A stretch of DNA of 64,000 nucleotides from Hypericum androsaemum (lineage: Eukaryota > Streptophyta > Magnoliopsida > Malpighiales > Hypericaceae), in assembly GCA_963995505.1 (NCBI GenBank), contig OZ023181.1, forward strand, positions 1,773,487-1,837,486, written 5' to 3'. Below are positions 45,768 to 56,400 of the stretch, piece after piece (the stretch's first letter is position 1; each line of letters begins with the position of its first letter). The position numbers were made by a program, and so were the translations under genes. A model generated the notes under the pieces. The model was not told the DNA's origin, made no database searches, and saw only the letters and a program-made list of their open reading frames with translations.

Positions 45768-46469
45768 TGTAACGCCCCGTGATTTGACCGATTATCTCTA
45801 CAGATCAACACAGGTCTTTTCCAGCGTGTTTTGTCCTCACTCACACGCATCTCAGAAAATACTTCAGAGGAGGTCACCCATTTTGATCCTACTCCCGGCC
45901 AAATGCGTTTAACCTTGGAGTTCTCTCAAGATGTGTGCTAGAAAAGAAGGTACACTTTATTGATATGGATAGCCAAATCAAATAACTTAAGCATTTCAGA
46001 CAGAACAGATCGGGGTATCACATACACCCCTCCTTAAATACACGACGTCCTCGTCGCGCCAGATACAAACAGTCCCAGAATCCCTCGATTACAGATATAT
46101 TCGATCTTCGAACCACACCGTACAAGCCGAGGTCGCTCTGATACCATATGTAACGCCCCATGATTTGATCGACTATCTCCATAGACCAACACAGGTCTTT
46201 AAGGAGGGGTGTATGTGTTACCCCGATCTGTTTTGTCTGAAACACTTAAGTGATATGATTGGTACTATCCATACCAACAAGGTGCACCTTCTTTTCTGGC
46301 ACACATCTTGAGAGAACTCCAAGGTTAAATATGTTTGGCCCGGAGTAGGATCAGGATGGGTGAACTTCTAGGAAATTTTCTGGGATGCGTGTGAGTGAGG
46401 ACAAAATACGCTGAAAAAGACCTGTGTTGGTCTGTAGAGACAGTCGATCAAATCACAGGGCGTTATATT

Positions 46470-46481
46470 TGGTATCAGAGC
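46470..46481 (+). promoter_or_regulatory. Primer-binding site, initiator tRNA-Met
   Basis: TGGTATCAGAGC two bases after an LTR end; it is the standard complement to the plant initiator tRNA-Met 3' end used by Cassandra and many Copia elements. Confidence 0.85.
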
Positions 46482-46690
46482 GACCTCGGCTTGTACGGTG
46501 TGATTCGAGAATCGAACGCATCTGCAACCGAGGAATTCTGGGACTGTCTATATCTGGCACGACGAGGACATCGCGTATTTAAGGAGGGGTGTATGTGATA
46601 CCCCGATCTGTGCTGTCTGAAATACTTAAGTAATTTGATTGGTACTATCCATACCAACAAGGTGCACCTTCTTTTCTGGCACACATCTTG

Positions 46691-46776
46691 AGAGAACTCC
46701 AAGGTTAAACACATTTGGCCGGGAGTAGGATCAGGATGGGTGACCTCCTGAAAAGTTTTCTGGGATGCGTGTGAGT
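46691..46776 (+). promoter_or_regulatory. 5S-rRNA-like Pol III promoter region in Cassandra LTR
   Basis: The segment AACTCCAAGGTTAAACACA ... GGAGTAGGATCAGGATGGGTGACCTCC ... GGGATGCGTGTG (shown only in pieces) parallels plant 5S rRNA from its AACTCCG-AAGTTAAG box A region through AGGATGGGTGACCTCCTGG (box C, here 46733-46745). Substitutions and small gaps mean it is not a 5S gene. Equivalent copies lie in the other LTRs. Confidence 0.75.
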
Positions 46777-46970
46777 GAGGACATCAAATCACGGGGCGTT
46801 ACATCACGCATCCTGGATAATACTTTCCAGGAGGTCACCCATCTTGATCCTACTTTCCAGGAGTTCTTTCAAGATGTGTGCCAGAAAAGAAGGTGCACCT
46901 TGTTGGTATGGATAGCCAAATCAAATCACTTAAGCATTTCAGACAGAACAGATCGGGGTATCACATGGTA

Positions 46971-47689
46971 ATAATATTTTACGTATAAAAAAAATATTGT
47001 GATATTGTATATATTCCAAAGATGCTTCGGTCATTGTTGTTGTCATTTTCAATCATTTGTTTCTTCTGGTTTACTCTTTATAAATTGTTCTTGACGCTCG
47101 CTAAGAAGGATTGCCTTCATATTTTCCGGGGCATATGGATTGCCTTTATGTAAGTTGGTTAATTTGACGAGAGAATTAATTTTTTTAAGGTAATGTCCGA
47201 CGACAACCACAATAATTAGCCCAAATATATTCAACAATATACATCTGAAAAGTTATTTCGGTTTAGAGGTTACAACTCTGGTCGATAATTATATTGTTTT
47301 AAATAAAGAATTTCTGAAGCTCAATCTTAAGTTTTTCATCTCGAGAAAAAGATCAAGTATTTCACCCAGATCCGAATTTCCGTGTTTTTTGATTCCATCG
47401 ATGCATTGTTGAAAAGAATAAAAAAATATTTTTGTAATGAATCGACCAGGCACGTACAAGTATATCAAACATTAATCTCCTGATTTGTTATTGTATTCGT
47501 GTCACTCTTTACTTGTAAGTGCAAAACGTTGATATATCCATTGTTCTAACGTATACCCCTCCACTATTAAGTAATAATTATAGGCAAACTTAATGAATTT
47601 TAGCGAAAGGCCTCGGGAAAATCGAATTGACAAGGAAGCGGGAGAGCGTGGGAAGTGGAAAGGCGAGTCCAATATATTTATTTGTGTAA
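46971..47689. other. Intergenic, no gene seen
   Basis: AT-rich, with no recognised feature. Confidence 0.4.
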
Positions 47690-48925
47690 ATTACTTTCAA
47701 ATCTCAAAAATTTGATTAAATATATTCAAAAGTCTCCCTGTTTGAAAAATATACGGCAAAATTTCTCGTATTTAATTTTATTATACTTTTGGGTTCCTAG
47801 CGCATGTTAGTAACTTTTTTTTTCATTTTTGTCAATAAAATGACAAAAATACCTTTAGAACAAAAAATAAAAAAATTGTTGATATCATCTATTATTCTTC
47901 TTCTTAGCGAGTGACATCTTCTTCTTCTTCCAAATTAAACCCTAAGAGTACTAACAAGCCTGACGATTTTAAAAGAAGCAAAAGAACACCACCCCACTAA
48001 TTTTGACTTATTAAAATCTAAAAACTATTGAAATCTAATTAATTATCAAATTCGACAAGAAGGTGACCCCTTGATGTATCCCCAGATTTGCAAAGACGAT
48101 TTTGGTCACCGAGTTCATCCCGACTTTATAGAGGAAGACGGCGGGCTCGAGCGGAGAGACGCGCCCCCCCCCACGCTGGCAATGTCTTCGGGGGCACACA
48201 ACTTTAAATCACCCCACTTTCTCTTCAATAACCTAACACCAGAACATCAAGAACATATTTTTTCCCAGAAGGAACAAAAAGCACATAACCAATTGAGGAG
48301 ATCGAGATGTGGAATACCCAGATGTGGAATCACCATGGTAGCCAATCCCCGCTGATTTTTCCTCACCGATTGAGGAGATCGAGAGAGATGGTAGAACGAC
48401 TTCAATGGTTTCAGCCCCCTTCTTCTAGTAGAGCCGATCGACTTCGACGGTTTCAATCACCATGGCGACGCACCAAAAAATGCACCGAATGACAGGGAAG
48501 AGCCAGTTCTAGGGTTCAGAAGCAGGAAAAGTTCAGACTGGGGATGAGATGATGTTGATGCAGGTGATTGGTGCTCATCCGTTGTGTTTCCGAGAGGTGC
48601 CCGATTTCGAATCGGTCGTCTCTTCCTTGAAGTGGAAGATGATTTGCAAGAGGACGAAGAAGATGGATGATCTTTGTTTTTTTTCCCGAAAGATGCACTT
48701 TGTTCAATGAAATTATCGAGATGACGTATGCTACGAGGTAGAAGAAGAGATAATGTCAGCGATTTTTTTGTGTTTTGCTCTAAAGGTATTTTTGTCATTT
48801 AAAAGACAAAAAAAGAAAAAATTGATTGAGGGACCCGAGAGTATAATAAAATCAAACAAGAAGGACAATTTGATCATTTTTGAAACACGGAAGACTTTTG
48901 AGTATATTCAAACAAACACGGAGGC
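47690..48925. mobile_element. Long-TIR element G, right end eroded
   Basis: The left arm about 47690-47870 starts GTAAATTACTTTCAAATC and includes ATATATTCAAAAGTCT and the GACAAAAATACCTTTAGA block; the right arm about 48775-48925 has the inverse (TCTAAAGGTATTTTTGTC, AGACTTTTGAGTATATTC). The outermost ~30 bp of the left arm has no partner on the right, where a tandem repeat begins instead, so the right end is damaged. The core (47.9-48.75 kb) has GC-richer ORFs (48071-48355, 48457-48798) with no recognised family; captured sequence is possible. Confidence 0.65.
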
Positions 48926-49055
48926 TGTTTAGTTTGCAAGAGTCTGTTTACATATGAAGTGATATTGGTTTGCATGTGAAGTGATATTAGTTTGCAAAAG
49001 GCTGTTTACATGTGATATTGGTTTGCATGTGAAGTGGTATTGGTTTCCGTGTCAG
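48926..49055 (+). repeat. Degenerate tandem repeat adjoining element G
   Basis: Repeated motifs GGCTGTTTACATGTGA, TTTGCATGTGAAGTGATATT and TAGTTTGCAA recur about four times in 130 bp with variable deletions. Confidence 0.6.
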
Positions 49056-49839
49056 ACTTTTTTTTGGGGGAAAAAAATAATATATACATAAAAATAAAAT
49101 TTACCTGCTCGAGAATTTAGATAAAAAGGCCGGATAGAAATTGGAAGCGGAGAAGAATCGACCGGATCAAAAAAGTTTCTCAGAATGATTTTCTTTTTTC
49201 TTAAAAATCTCCAAAGGATCAAACTGTTTCAGTCAAAAGAGGAAAAGGTGCCAAAAGCACAAGTTTGTAAACGCAAAGCACAAAATTCATTTAAAAGCTC
49301 AATGTAAAAATTGATCTTGAAAGTTCGCTTTTCTTTTTCCGATAACAAAAATTTAACACGACTATATTATTTCTAATTTTTTTAACGGCTAGATTAATCA
49401 ATTGTCACAATTTCGCATTTTTAGTTTTCGTTAAAATTCAATCAACAGCAACACAACATATTCGAATCAACCATAGTTTTGCAGCCATCTCATTGGAAGC
49501 TTCTAACCCGTCCCAAAGCACAAATAACCGATTCAACTGGACTGAATTATGAAAATAATTATGTGGTGCCAGTTTTTAGTACAATAATTAAACTCTTTGC
49601 CCTCTTTATTAATTAATTATATGTACAACAATGGAAAGCCATACCGTTTACAAGTGTGTTTAAGTAATGCATTAATTATAATATTAAGTGACAAGGGGTT
49701 TTTTAACGCCCGGTACAATAAAAAGAGTTAGAATGTGTCGAACTACGAGGAGTAGGTTCAAGACATCCATAGAGAATTACAAGTTAAATTAAGTTGGTTA
49801 GGTTGTTTCTGTTGTTTTTGGGTGAATAAGCTAATGACA
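49056..49839. other. Intergenic, no gene seen
   Basis: AT-rich, with no recognised feature. Confidence 0.4.
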
Positions 49840-49848
49840 ATCTAAATT

Positions 49849-50847
49849 GGAAAAAAAACTTATAGATTTCTGAGGTTAGATATATTATACTAAGGGGTCC
49901 TCTTCATAATTTTATAGTCCATGAGTTTTTGAAAAATTGAACGGATTGGTCCTTGGATATTTTTTGGTCAATAATTATCACCAAAATTGCCCTTTTTCAA
50001 CATAAAGTTATTATTTTACTATTTACTATTAATGACTAAGTAAGAAAAGTTATCAAATACTACACATAATCTACCCACTTCCTTTCTCTTATCAATCAAA
50101 TATTTTCCAACAAATAATACCATTGAGTTTTTTCCTCTGTCATTTTTACCTTTGATTTTTTTAGGCACAAGCTGTACCATTTTAACTTGTATCATTTTAT
50201 TGTTGTTGTGTCCATTTATACATGTTCGTTTTTATCCCATCCGACCATTACTTGGTGGCATTCAAATATCCAACAAAAGATCGGTGAAAGTTTGATTATG
50301 TGATGATACAAACTCAGCATTAGTATTAGTTGGTAATTGCCTTTATTTCTAATATATGAAATTAACAATCGAGTATGATCTAATTTCATCCGGAGATCTT
50401 ATTTCTCTAAAGATAAAATCTATTTTTTTTCTTGTGTTGATTTTCGTTTGGTGTTGTTTATGTTAAAGCAACCATAATTTGATGCTCCAAACTCGGAAGT
50501 TTTTAAACATAGTAGACTATTGGAATCCATTAAATATAGGTTGTTAATTGACCAAAATTTAAGTATAGGGTGTTAAATATACTTTATTAACAAGTAGAGG
50601 GGTTTATTTAACTTTTTTTCCTAGATTATTTATGGTATTTGACAAATTTTCTTGCTTGATTATTTATAGAAAATAGTAAAATAATAGTTATAAATTGAAG
50701 AAAAGGGCAATTTTGTCAAGTTATTAACAAAAAATGGACATAGGGACTAGAGAGTTCAAATTTTCAAAATTTAGGGACTAAAAAACTATGAAGTAAACTT
50801 CTCAGTACAATACATCTAACTTTAGGAACTTATGAATTTTTTTACCC
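49849..50847. mobile_element. Mutator-like long-TIR element H
   Basis: A 999-bp element starting GGAAAAAAAACTTATAG and ending ATGAATTTTTTTACCC. Arms of about 210 bp (49849-~50060 and ~50635-50847) share TTAGAT(A/G)TATT, the GTCC(C/A)TA.. block, AAAATTGCCCTTTT and GTTATTATTTTACTATTT-type sequence in inverted order at roughly 75-80% identity. The perfect 9-bp duplication ATCTAAATT flanks it at 49840-49848 and 50848-50856. No coding capacity. Confidence 0.85.
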
Positions 50848-50884
50848 ATCTAAATTTGCTAGGGATTAAAAGCTAATGAGAAAA

Positions 50885-52287
50885 TAGGCAAGGTACCCAT
50901 CATACAACCTTAATGACATGGCTTCTCATGGACTTTATTACGCACGTGGTGGACCTAGGTGAATCTACGGCATGGTGCTTCACGGTTAAGTTCATCACAC
51001 CACAAAGTGGTCTATCAGGTTAAGTATACCATTTGGGTACCTCGACTTATGAGTTGTCAACCTCACTCATGCTTACCCGGGTCATCTACTCACACCCTCT
51101 ATTCCACAACTCTTTATCGCTCTAACCTGCCACCAACTAGGATCCTCCCTTTACGGTCAAGTCTATCGAGTTTCTTCTAGTCAATCGGTTAGTGACTTCC
51201 ACGCTTCCCTTCATGGTCAAGTCCATCGGGTCACGCTAAATTATTTGGCAAGTACCTACAGTCAGGCTAATGCTACCAACACTTAACACCAACACAAGGT
51301 CCGTTGAGCTAAAAGCATTAAGGCTCCTAACCGATACACGCTCTAAACTAAAAACCCATTCGAAATACAGGCCACTCGGGCGCACTAGGGTACCCAATCT
51401 ACGAGAAGACTACTCGGATCACATTACGTTAAACATAAATAAATTAAATAGAAGAAAATATCACAAGAGCATAAATAACAAGATAGAGTTAGAGAAGGCT
51501 CAGTCGTAAAGGCCGCCTCACTCCCGTCACGTCAACCACTCTCTCCATCCACAAAATATATGAAAAACTGAAATGTCCTTAAAATATCTTCAGAATCCAT
51601 GCAAAATTCTTCGTGGTCGGCGTCCAGTCGGTAGTTCATTGTTCAGCGAGCTGAGCTGGCATGGGGTCTTCCTCTTCTGGGCGCAGATAGGCGGATACAG
51701 ACTTCGATCGGCGCTACTCGCACTGTTAGGCAGGGAGATCTGCTGATCGGCGGCCTGGCCTAGGAAAGTCTCCTCTCTCTTCGCGGGCACCATTCGGTGA
51801 GTGAAACTGCTGCCTAAATCTTTACAGAAGTTGGAGAAGCTCGGGAGAATCCTCAGGCACCGTTCGAGGGGTTCTCCACCGTTAGGTGCTCGATTGTAGC
51901 TTTCGCCATTCGGCGGGTGAATCCGCCGACCAAAATCTTAGATTTCGAGGGGTCTGGGCTGATTATGGGTGCCGTTTGACGCCTAATTCGCCATTTCATG
52001 GCCTGCTCAGGGCATCCGCCGTTCGGTGTTGATTTCACCGAACAACGTCTTCAGCTTGTTTTCAGGCTTGGCCTTTTCTCTACTCAGCTCCTTCCGCACT
52101 CCGCATCTTCGTATGCTGCTCTTGTCCCGAACACCTCCAAAAGATACAAGAACAAATAAGTAAAACATTCAAGACAACGGACCTAAAAGTGGTAAAAAAT
52201 TACGAGACTCAAGAATTTAAGACACGGAAAATGGGTCAAAATGACCCTTTAATGGCGTGATAAAATAGACATTTTTCACGCTAATCA
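50885..52287 (-). mobile_element. Probable solo or truncated LTR of an Athila/Tat-like element
   Basis: On the minus strand the sequence begins TGATTAGCGTGAAAAATGTC at 52287. Like the LTR of the intact Athila element (TGATGAGTGTGAAAACAC) it opens with TGAT-AG-GTGAAAA and a terminal hairpin (GCGTGA ... TCACGC). About 1.4 kb of moderate-GC, non-coding sequence follows, far less AT-rich than its flanks and with the narrative GTGAGG/GTTAACC-type repeats typical of U5. No primer site or gag was seen beyond either end and a target duplication was not resolved; the left boundary is uncertain. ORFs within it (51590-51793, 51853-52038) are not gene-like. Confidence 0.45.
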
Positions 52288-53413
52288 GTAAGCAACATTA
52301 ACAACAAAACCAAAGGATAGAGAATTTGGAAGGAGTTAAAAAATAGAAAGGGTTTAAGAATTATTTTTTGGAAGGGGTTTTTAACGCTTATTGAGCATAT
52401 AGAATTTGGATCCGGTAATAAAATAGTACAAAGGATTTTGTTTTAGATAAATAACCAGTAGATAAAATAAATCGACAGTAGATAGCACATGCCAACAAAA
52501 CCAAATCCTCCAAAATCCATTTGAATAATTATGAACTCAATAGAAGAATCAACTGCAAGAATCTTGGACTCGGTAAAAATCCAAAAAATTCAGTTCAAAA
52601 CGTTCGTCGATTCTCCCAAATCTACCTCACTACAATTTTGTTTCCTCCTAAACTATCACATTTTTTAAATTAATAGCACACTTTATTAATTAAACAAAAG
52701 AAAAGTATAATAGTGACCAAAACCATATGGGAAACTCATACTTATATGCCATAACACAAATGATTAATCAAGAACAACATAAAATCCATCGATAATGAAT
52801 ACTATAACTACGGATCCAAGTAACCACGGCATGGTTCTCCTAAACTATCACATAAACACTCACTAAATTAGATAGAAGCTTCCTCAAATTTAACATAACT
52901 CCATTGCAAAAATTGATTATAAGTCATTAACTAGTTAAAGAGTTCTATGGATGGATAGAAATTTAGATTTATTTTAAAATATTCTGAAAATAATTTTTAC
53001 AAACCAAAATATCATTGAGAGAATTATCCTTAAATAGAGCCATACTGCCTCTATTAAACAAAGTAATACACATACAAACAAATTGACCCAGAGACTCCCC
53101 CCTCATCCCCCTCGAATATTAAATTTCCTTCCATTAGTATACATATTATGCTACTAAACCCCTCCAAAAAATTTAATAATTTTCCAATCTTACTAAAAAA
53201 ATACGAGAGAGAGAGAAATTAAGGAAATTCTCTGCCTCAGTTTCAGAGCCCCTCTCACTTACATGTAAAGCAAAAAAAATAAAAACAAAGCAGAAACACA
53301 GATATTTTTTACAAGTAAAATTTGTACAAGAAATTATACTGACATTATATCGAACGCTCCAACTCTGTTAATTCCTTACTATATCTTATGTCGTTAGATC
53401 CGACCGAGAGAGA
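52288..53413. other. Intergenic, upstream of the ORP gene
   Basis: AT-rich, with no gene recognised. A short GA run (53205-53217) lies about 290 bp upstream of the ORP start codon and may belong to its promoter region. Confidence 0.4.
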
Positions 53414-53419
53414 TATAAA
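53414..53419 (+). promoter_or_regulatory. Putative TATA box of the ORP gene
   Basis: TATAAA in AGAGATATAAACC, 77-82 bp upstream of the first ATG, leaving room for a short leader of about 50 bp. Motif and spacing only. Confidence 0.5.
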
Positions 53420-53495
53420 CCAACTACGATACACGTAATAACCACCCCACCGCCCTTTTCTTAGATCCTAAATTTCCTTCCACCCTCTCTCCACA

Positions 53496-56400
53496 ATGAG
53501 GGTGAAGGAGATGCACCCCCTCTGTTGCATCACCCTCGAGAGCCCGCGCGGTGGGGTAGCCGACCGGTCGCCCGCCAAGAAACCCGACTCCCCGGCGTCG
53601 GCGTTGACCAGGGCTCGATCCCTCCCCGTCCACGCCGCCACCGGAGCGGTTGGATCCGACGACGCCTCCGATCCCCCTTCTTCGGCTTCCGGCGACGTCG
53701 CGCCGGAGGAGGCGGTGGCCGGCGTTATGTACAAGTGGACCAACTTCGGCAAGGGTTGGAGATCGCGGTGGTTCCTCCTCGACAAGCGGGACGGGTCGCT
53801 GTCCTACTCTAAATCGAGTCTCCTAGATGACGACGTACATCTCATCGGAAACCTCGCCGCCGGAGGTAGTTGCGGCGGTTACGGCAGCGGGAGGAGGCAC
53901 CGGAAGAAAACCGGCGTCGTCCAGCTCAAGGTATAATTTGTGTATTTTGTTTTAGTTTCGCCGTATATCTTCGACTAACCAATCCATATATTTTCTTATT
54001 TACGAAACCTGCCATTATCACTGTTTTTTACTTATTATCTGTTACAATTTTAAGTTTGTTATTTAGAAATATAGACTAAGTAAGGGATTCCGGAGGGGGA
54101 AATCTATTTCGTTAGGTTTTTCCGGTGCCGTTGAGATTTATATCTAATTAAGAGAGAGAAAATGCGCCTAATTGTGTGAGCTAATATTATTGCGAAATGA
54201 TTAACCAAAAAAATATTATTGCAAACTATAATATATTTTGGACGGGCACTGTACATGATATTTTTGTTTACAGAATTTCGGGGAAATTAGGGTGTTGTTC
54301 TTGGTTTTTACTTTTCGGTGCTAATGGAGAAACTCTCTGCTGAAACTGGAAAATTCCCATTTTAGAGCAAATTTCTTGTTTCTTTACCAATAGAGGGAAA
54401 GAAGAGGCTTTGCTATTTCCGTGTTCTGTACAGGTAACCATTTTTCTTCGGTAAGAAGAGCTAAAAGTCCAGTTTCGCACACATTATTATTTTGTTGTTT
54501 TTATCTGCTTAGAGGATTTAAAATTCACTCGCGAAATTGCAAAGTAGTAAAGTGGAATTTAACAAAAAGAAAATTTATAGAAACCAAATTTCTCAAATGC
54601 ATGTGCTTGTACTAGATAATGTAAATGCAAGGACTGAGTGTGAAGTTACCAAATTCCTTATTTCTTTTCTTTTATATACTTTTTGAAGAGGGAGTACTTT
54701 TTGACCCAAGAAATGACTGGAAATGCATGCCGGAGAGGGAGTACATACATTTTTATCCTTGTCCCTCCAACTTTGTTTCCTTTTATTTTCCCAATTTCAC
54801 TGGGTGTTTGTGTGTGGCGGGTCACATCAGCAGGTGGGTTTTCTGTATTTCCTTGCCTGTCATAAGGAGGAGTACTCTCTCTCTCTCTCTCTCTCTCAAG
54901 TTAATACTTGTTGGTAGGATGGCAACTACGCATTCTACCTCGTTTTTAAAGGGGTAAGTGAGTCGCCTCCTATCTTTTATAGAAATTGAAAATTTTTGTT
55001 TAAAACAAAAAACAAAATTTAATACTATCTAGCACATAGTTTATGCTAACCCGCGTAAATTTTATTTGCCAAAGAAAAGCTAATACTTGTTGGGTCTTCG
55101 AGCTTCTCGCTCAGGCCAAAACCAATTTGCTTAATTCCATTCCCTTACCCGCCAGCAATTTTCAGAGCCCTGCTAATGCTATCTCATCCAAGCCCAATAC
55201 GTCTCCTGGTTTTTTTTACCGCTGTCAAAAGAGTTTTCTTTTACTGCCTCCATTCGGAAATTCCGAGGTAGTAGATTTCCCTTTGTATCCAGTCTTGTGT
55301 GTCCTCTTTTACCAGCTTTGAATAGATAGATGCCTTGTGGAGGTTATGGCGCTAGAAGCTAAGCTTCCAGCTGGTGCTTTGTGGAGAAATATACAAAATA
55401 ATACATCCATTGTAGTTGTCGTGGGGTTGGGTCTCCAAGTGGGGCTGCTGCTTCACTTAATAATTATAAACACTGTGCGTGAGCTTCTCCTGCCGCTGTC
55501 TGCAAGCTGGAAAAAAGAATCGAGCTTCTTTTTTTTAGTCAAATAGAGCAATATTCTTTAATGACATCATTTCTTATGGTCAGAATTCAACGCCCTAGTT
55601 TAGTGGGGTTCCTCGTATTCATCCACTAGATTCATTTATCTTCACTTGAAGGTTTTGGCTCTTGTCCAATCCTAAGACCTCCAAGCTCAAGTCCCTTTAG
55701 TTCTTTTGCTTAGTTTTGTCAGAATCTCCATTCAAAAGCTGATATTTGTCTACATGGTTTTAGGTCAATTATTTTTCTACTGGGTATATGCCTGGTATTT
55801 ATTTGATAGCGATGTACCTCCTAATAGCTACGGCTATATAATAAATTTAACAAATAGTCTCTGATCCGAGTTAATTGACTTTGACTTCTGTAGTTTCTTT
55901 CAACTCCTTGCTTTGCTTTTAGTTCATTGGGGTATTCTTTTTCCGAGTTTTCCAAATCTAGTACGATGACGTTAATCTAGTTCATGCTGCAGATCTGCTC
56001 GTTCCGGGAGAGCAAGTCAGACAACAAGAGATTCTACATTTTTACTGCCACAAAGACGCTTCATTTAAGAACTGATTCGAAGAGAGAGAGGGTGGCTTGG
56101 ATACAGGCTCTTGTTGCTACCAAGACCCTGCTCCCATCCAGATCACTAAATGGTCGGCTATCCCCGGTAATACCCAATGACGTATCCATCTCGACTGAGA
56201 GGCTTAAAAAGCGTTTACTTGATGAGGGGGTTGATGGAAACCTTGTGAAGGACTGTGAACAAATTGTGCTCTCCGAGTTTAGTGAAGTACAAGGGAAACT
56301 CAAAATTCTCTGCGAAGATCGGTCCAATTTGCTGGACACAATTAGGCAGTTGGAGGTAAATGATAGCCTCACATTTTCCTTGCTTGCTTTCTGATGAAAT

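Larger units (their letters stand above)
45768..46965. mobile_element. Rearranged, nested Cassandra-type TRIM array with 5S-like LTRs
   Basis: Parts in order: antisense LTR 45768-46022; antisense internal domain 46023-46148, with the initiator-Met primer site inverse GCTCTGATACCA at 46135-46146; truncated antisense LTR 46149-46199; sense polypurine AAGGAGGGGTGTA; sense LTR 46214-46467; sense primer site TGGTATCAGAGC at 46470-46481; sense internal domain to about 46593; shortened sense LTR 46594-46803; antisense LTR remnant 46804-46965. LTRs are about 255 bp with TGTGATACC...CGTTACA ends, and no protein is encoded. Each LTR carries a stretch resembling plant 5S rRNA (AACTCCAAGGTTAA, AGGATGGGTGACC), the hallmark of Cassandra. 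Outer TSD TGGTA implies one original insertion later invaded or rearranged. Confidence 0.85.

Noticed and set aside
46395..46598. 67-aa ORF (and its near-copy on the minus strand at 46018-46245)
   Set aside because: Reads through the Cassandra LTR end, primer-binding site and short internal domain; TRIM elements encode no protein.
46691..46776. A genuine 5S rRNA gene
   Set aside because: The similarity covers only the middle of 5S rRNA, has several substitutions and lies inside an LTR, so it is a Cassandra component rather than a functional rRNA gene.
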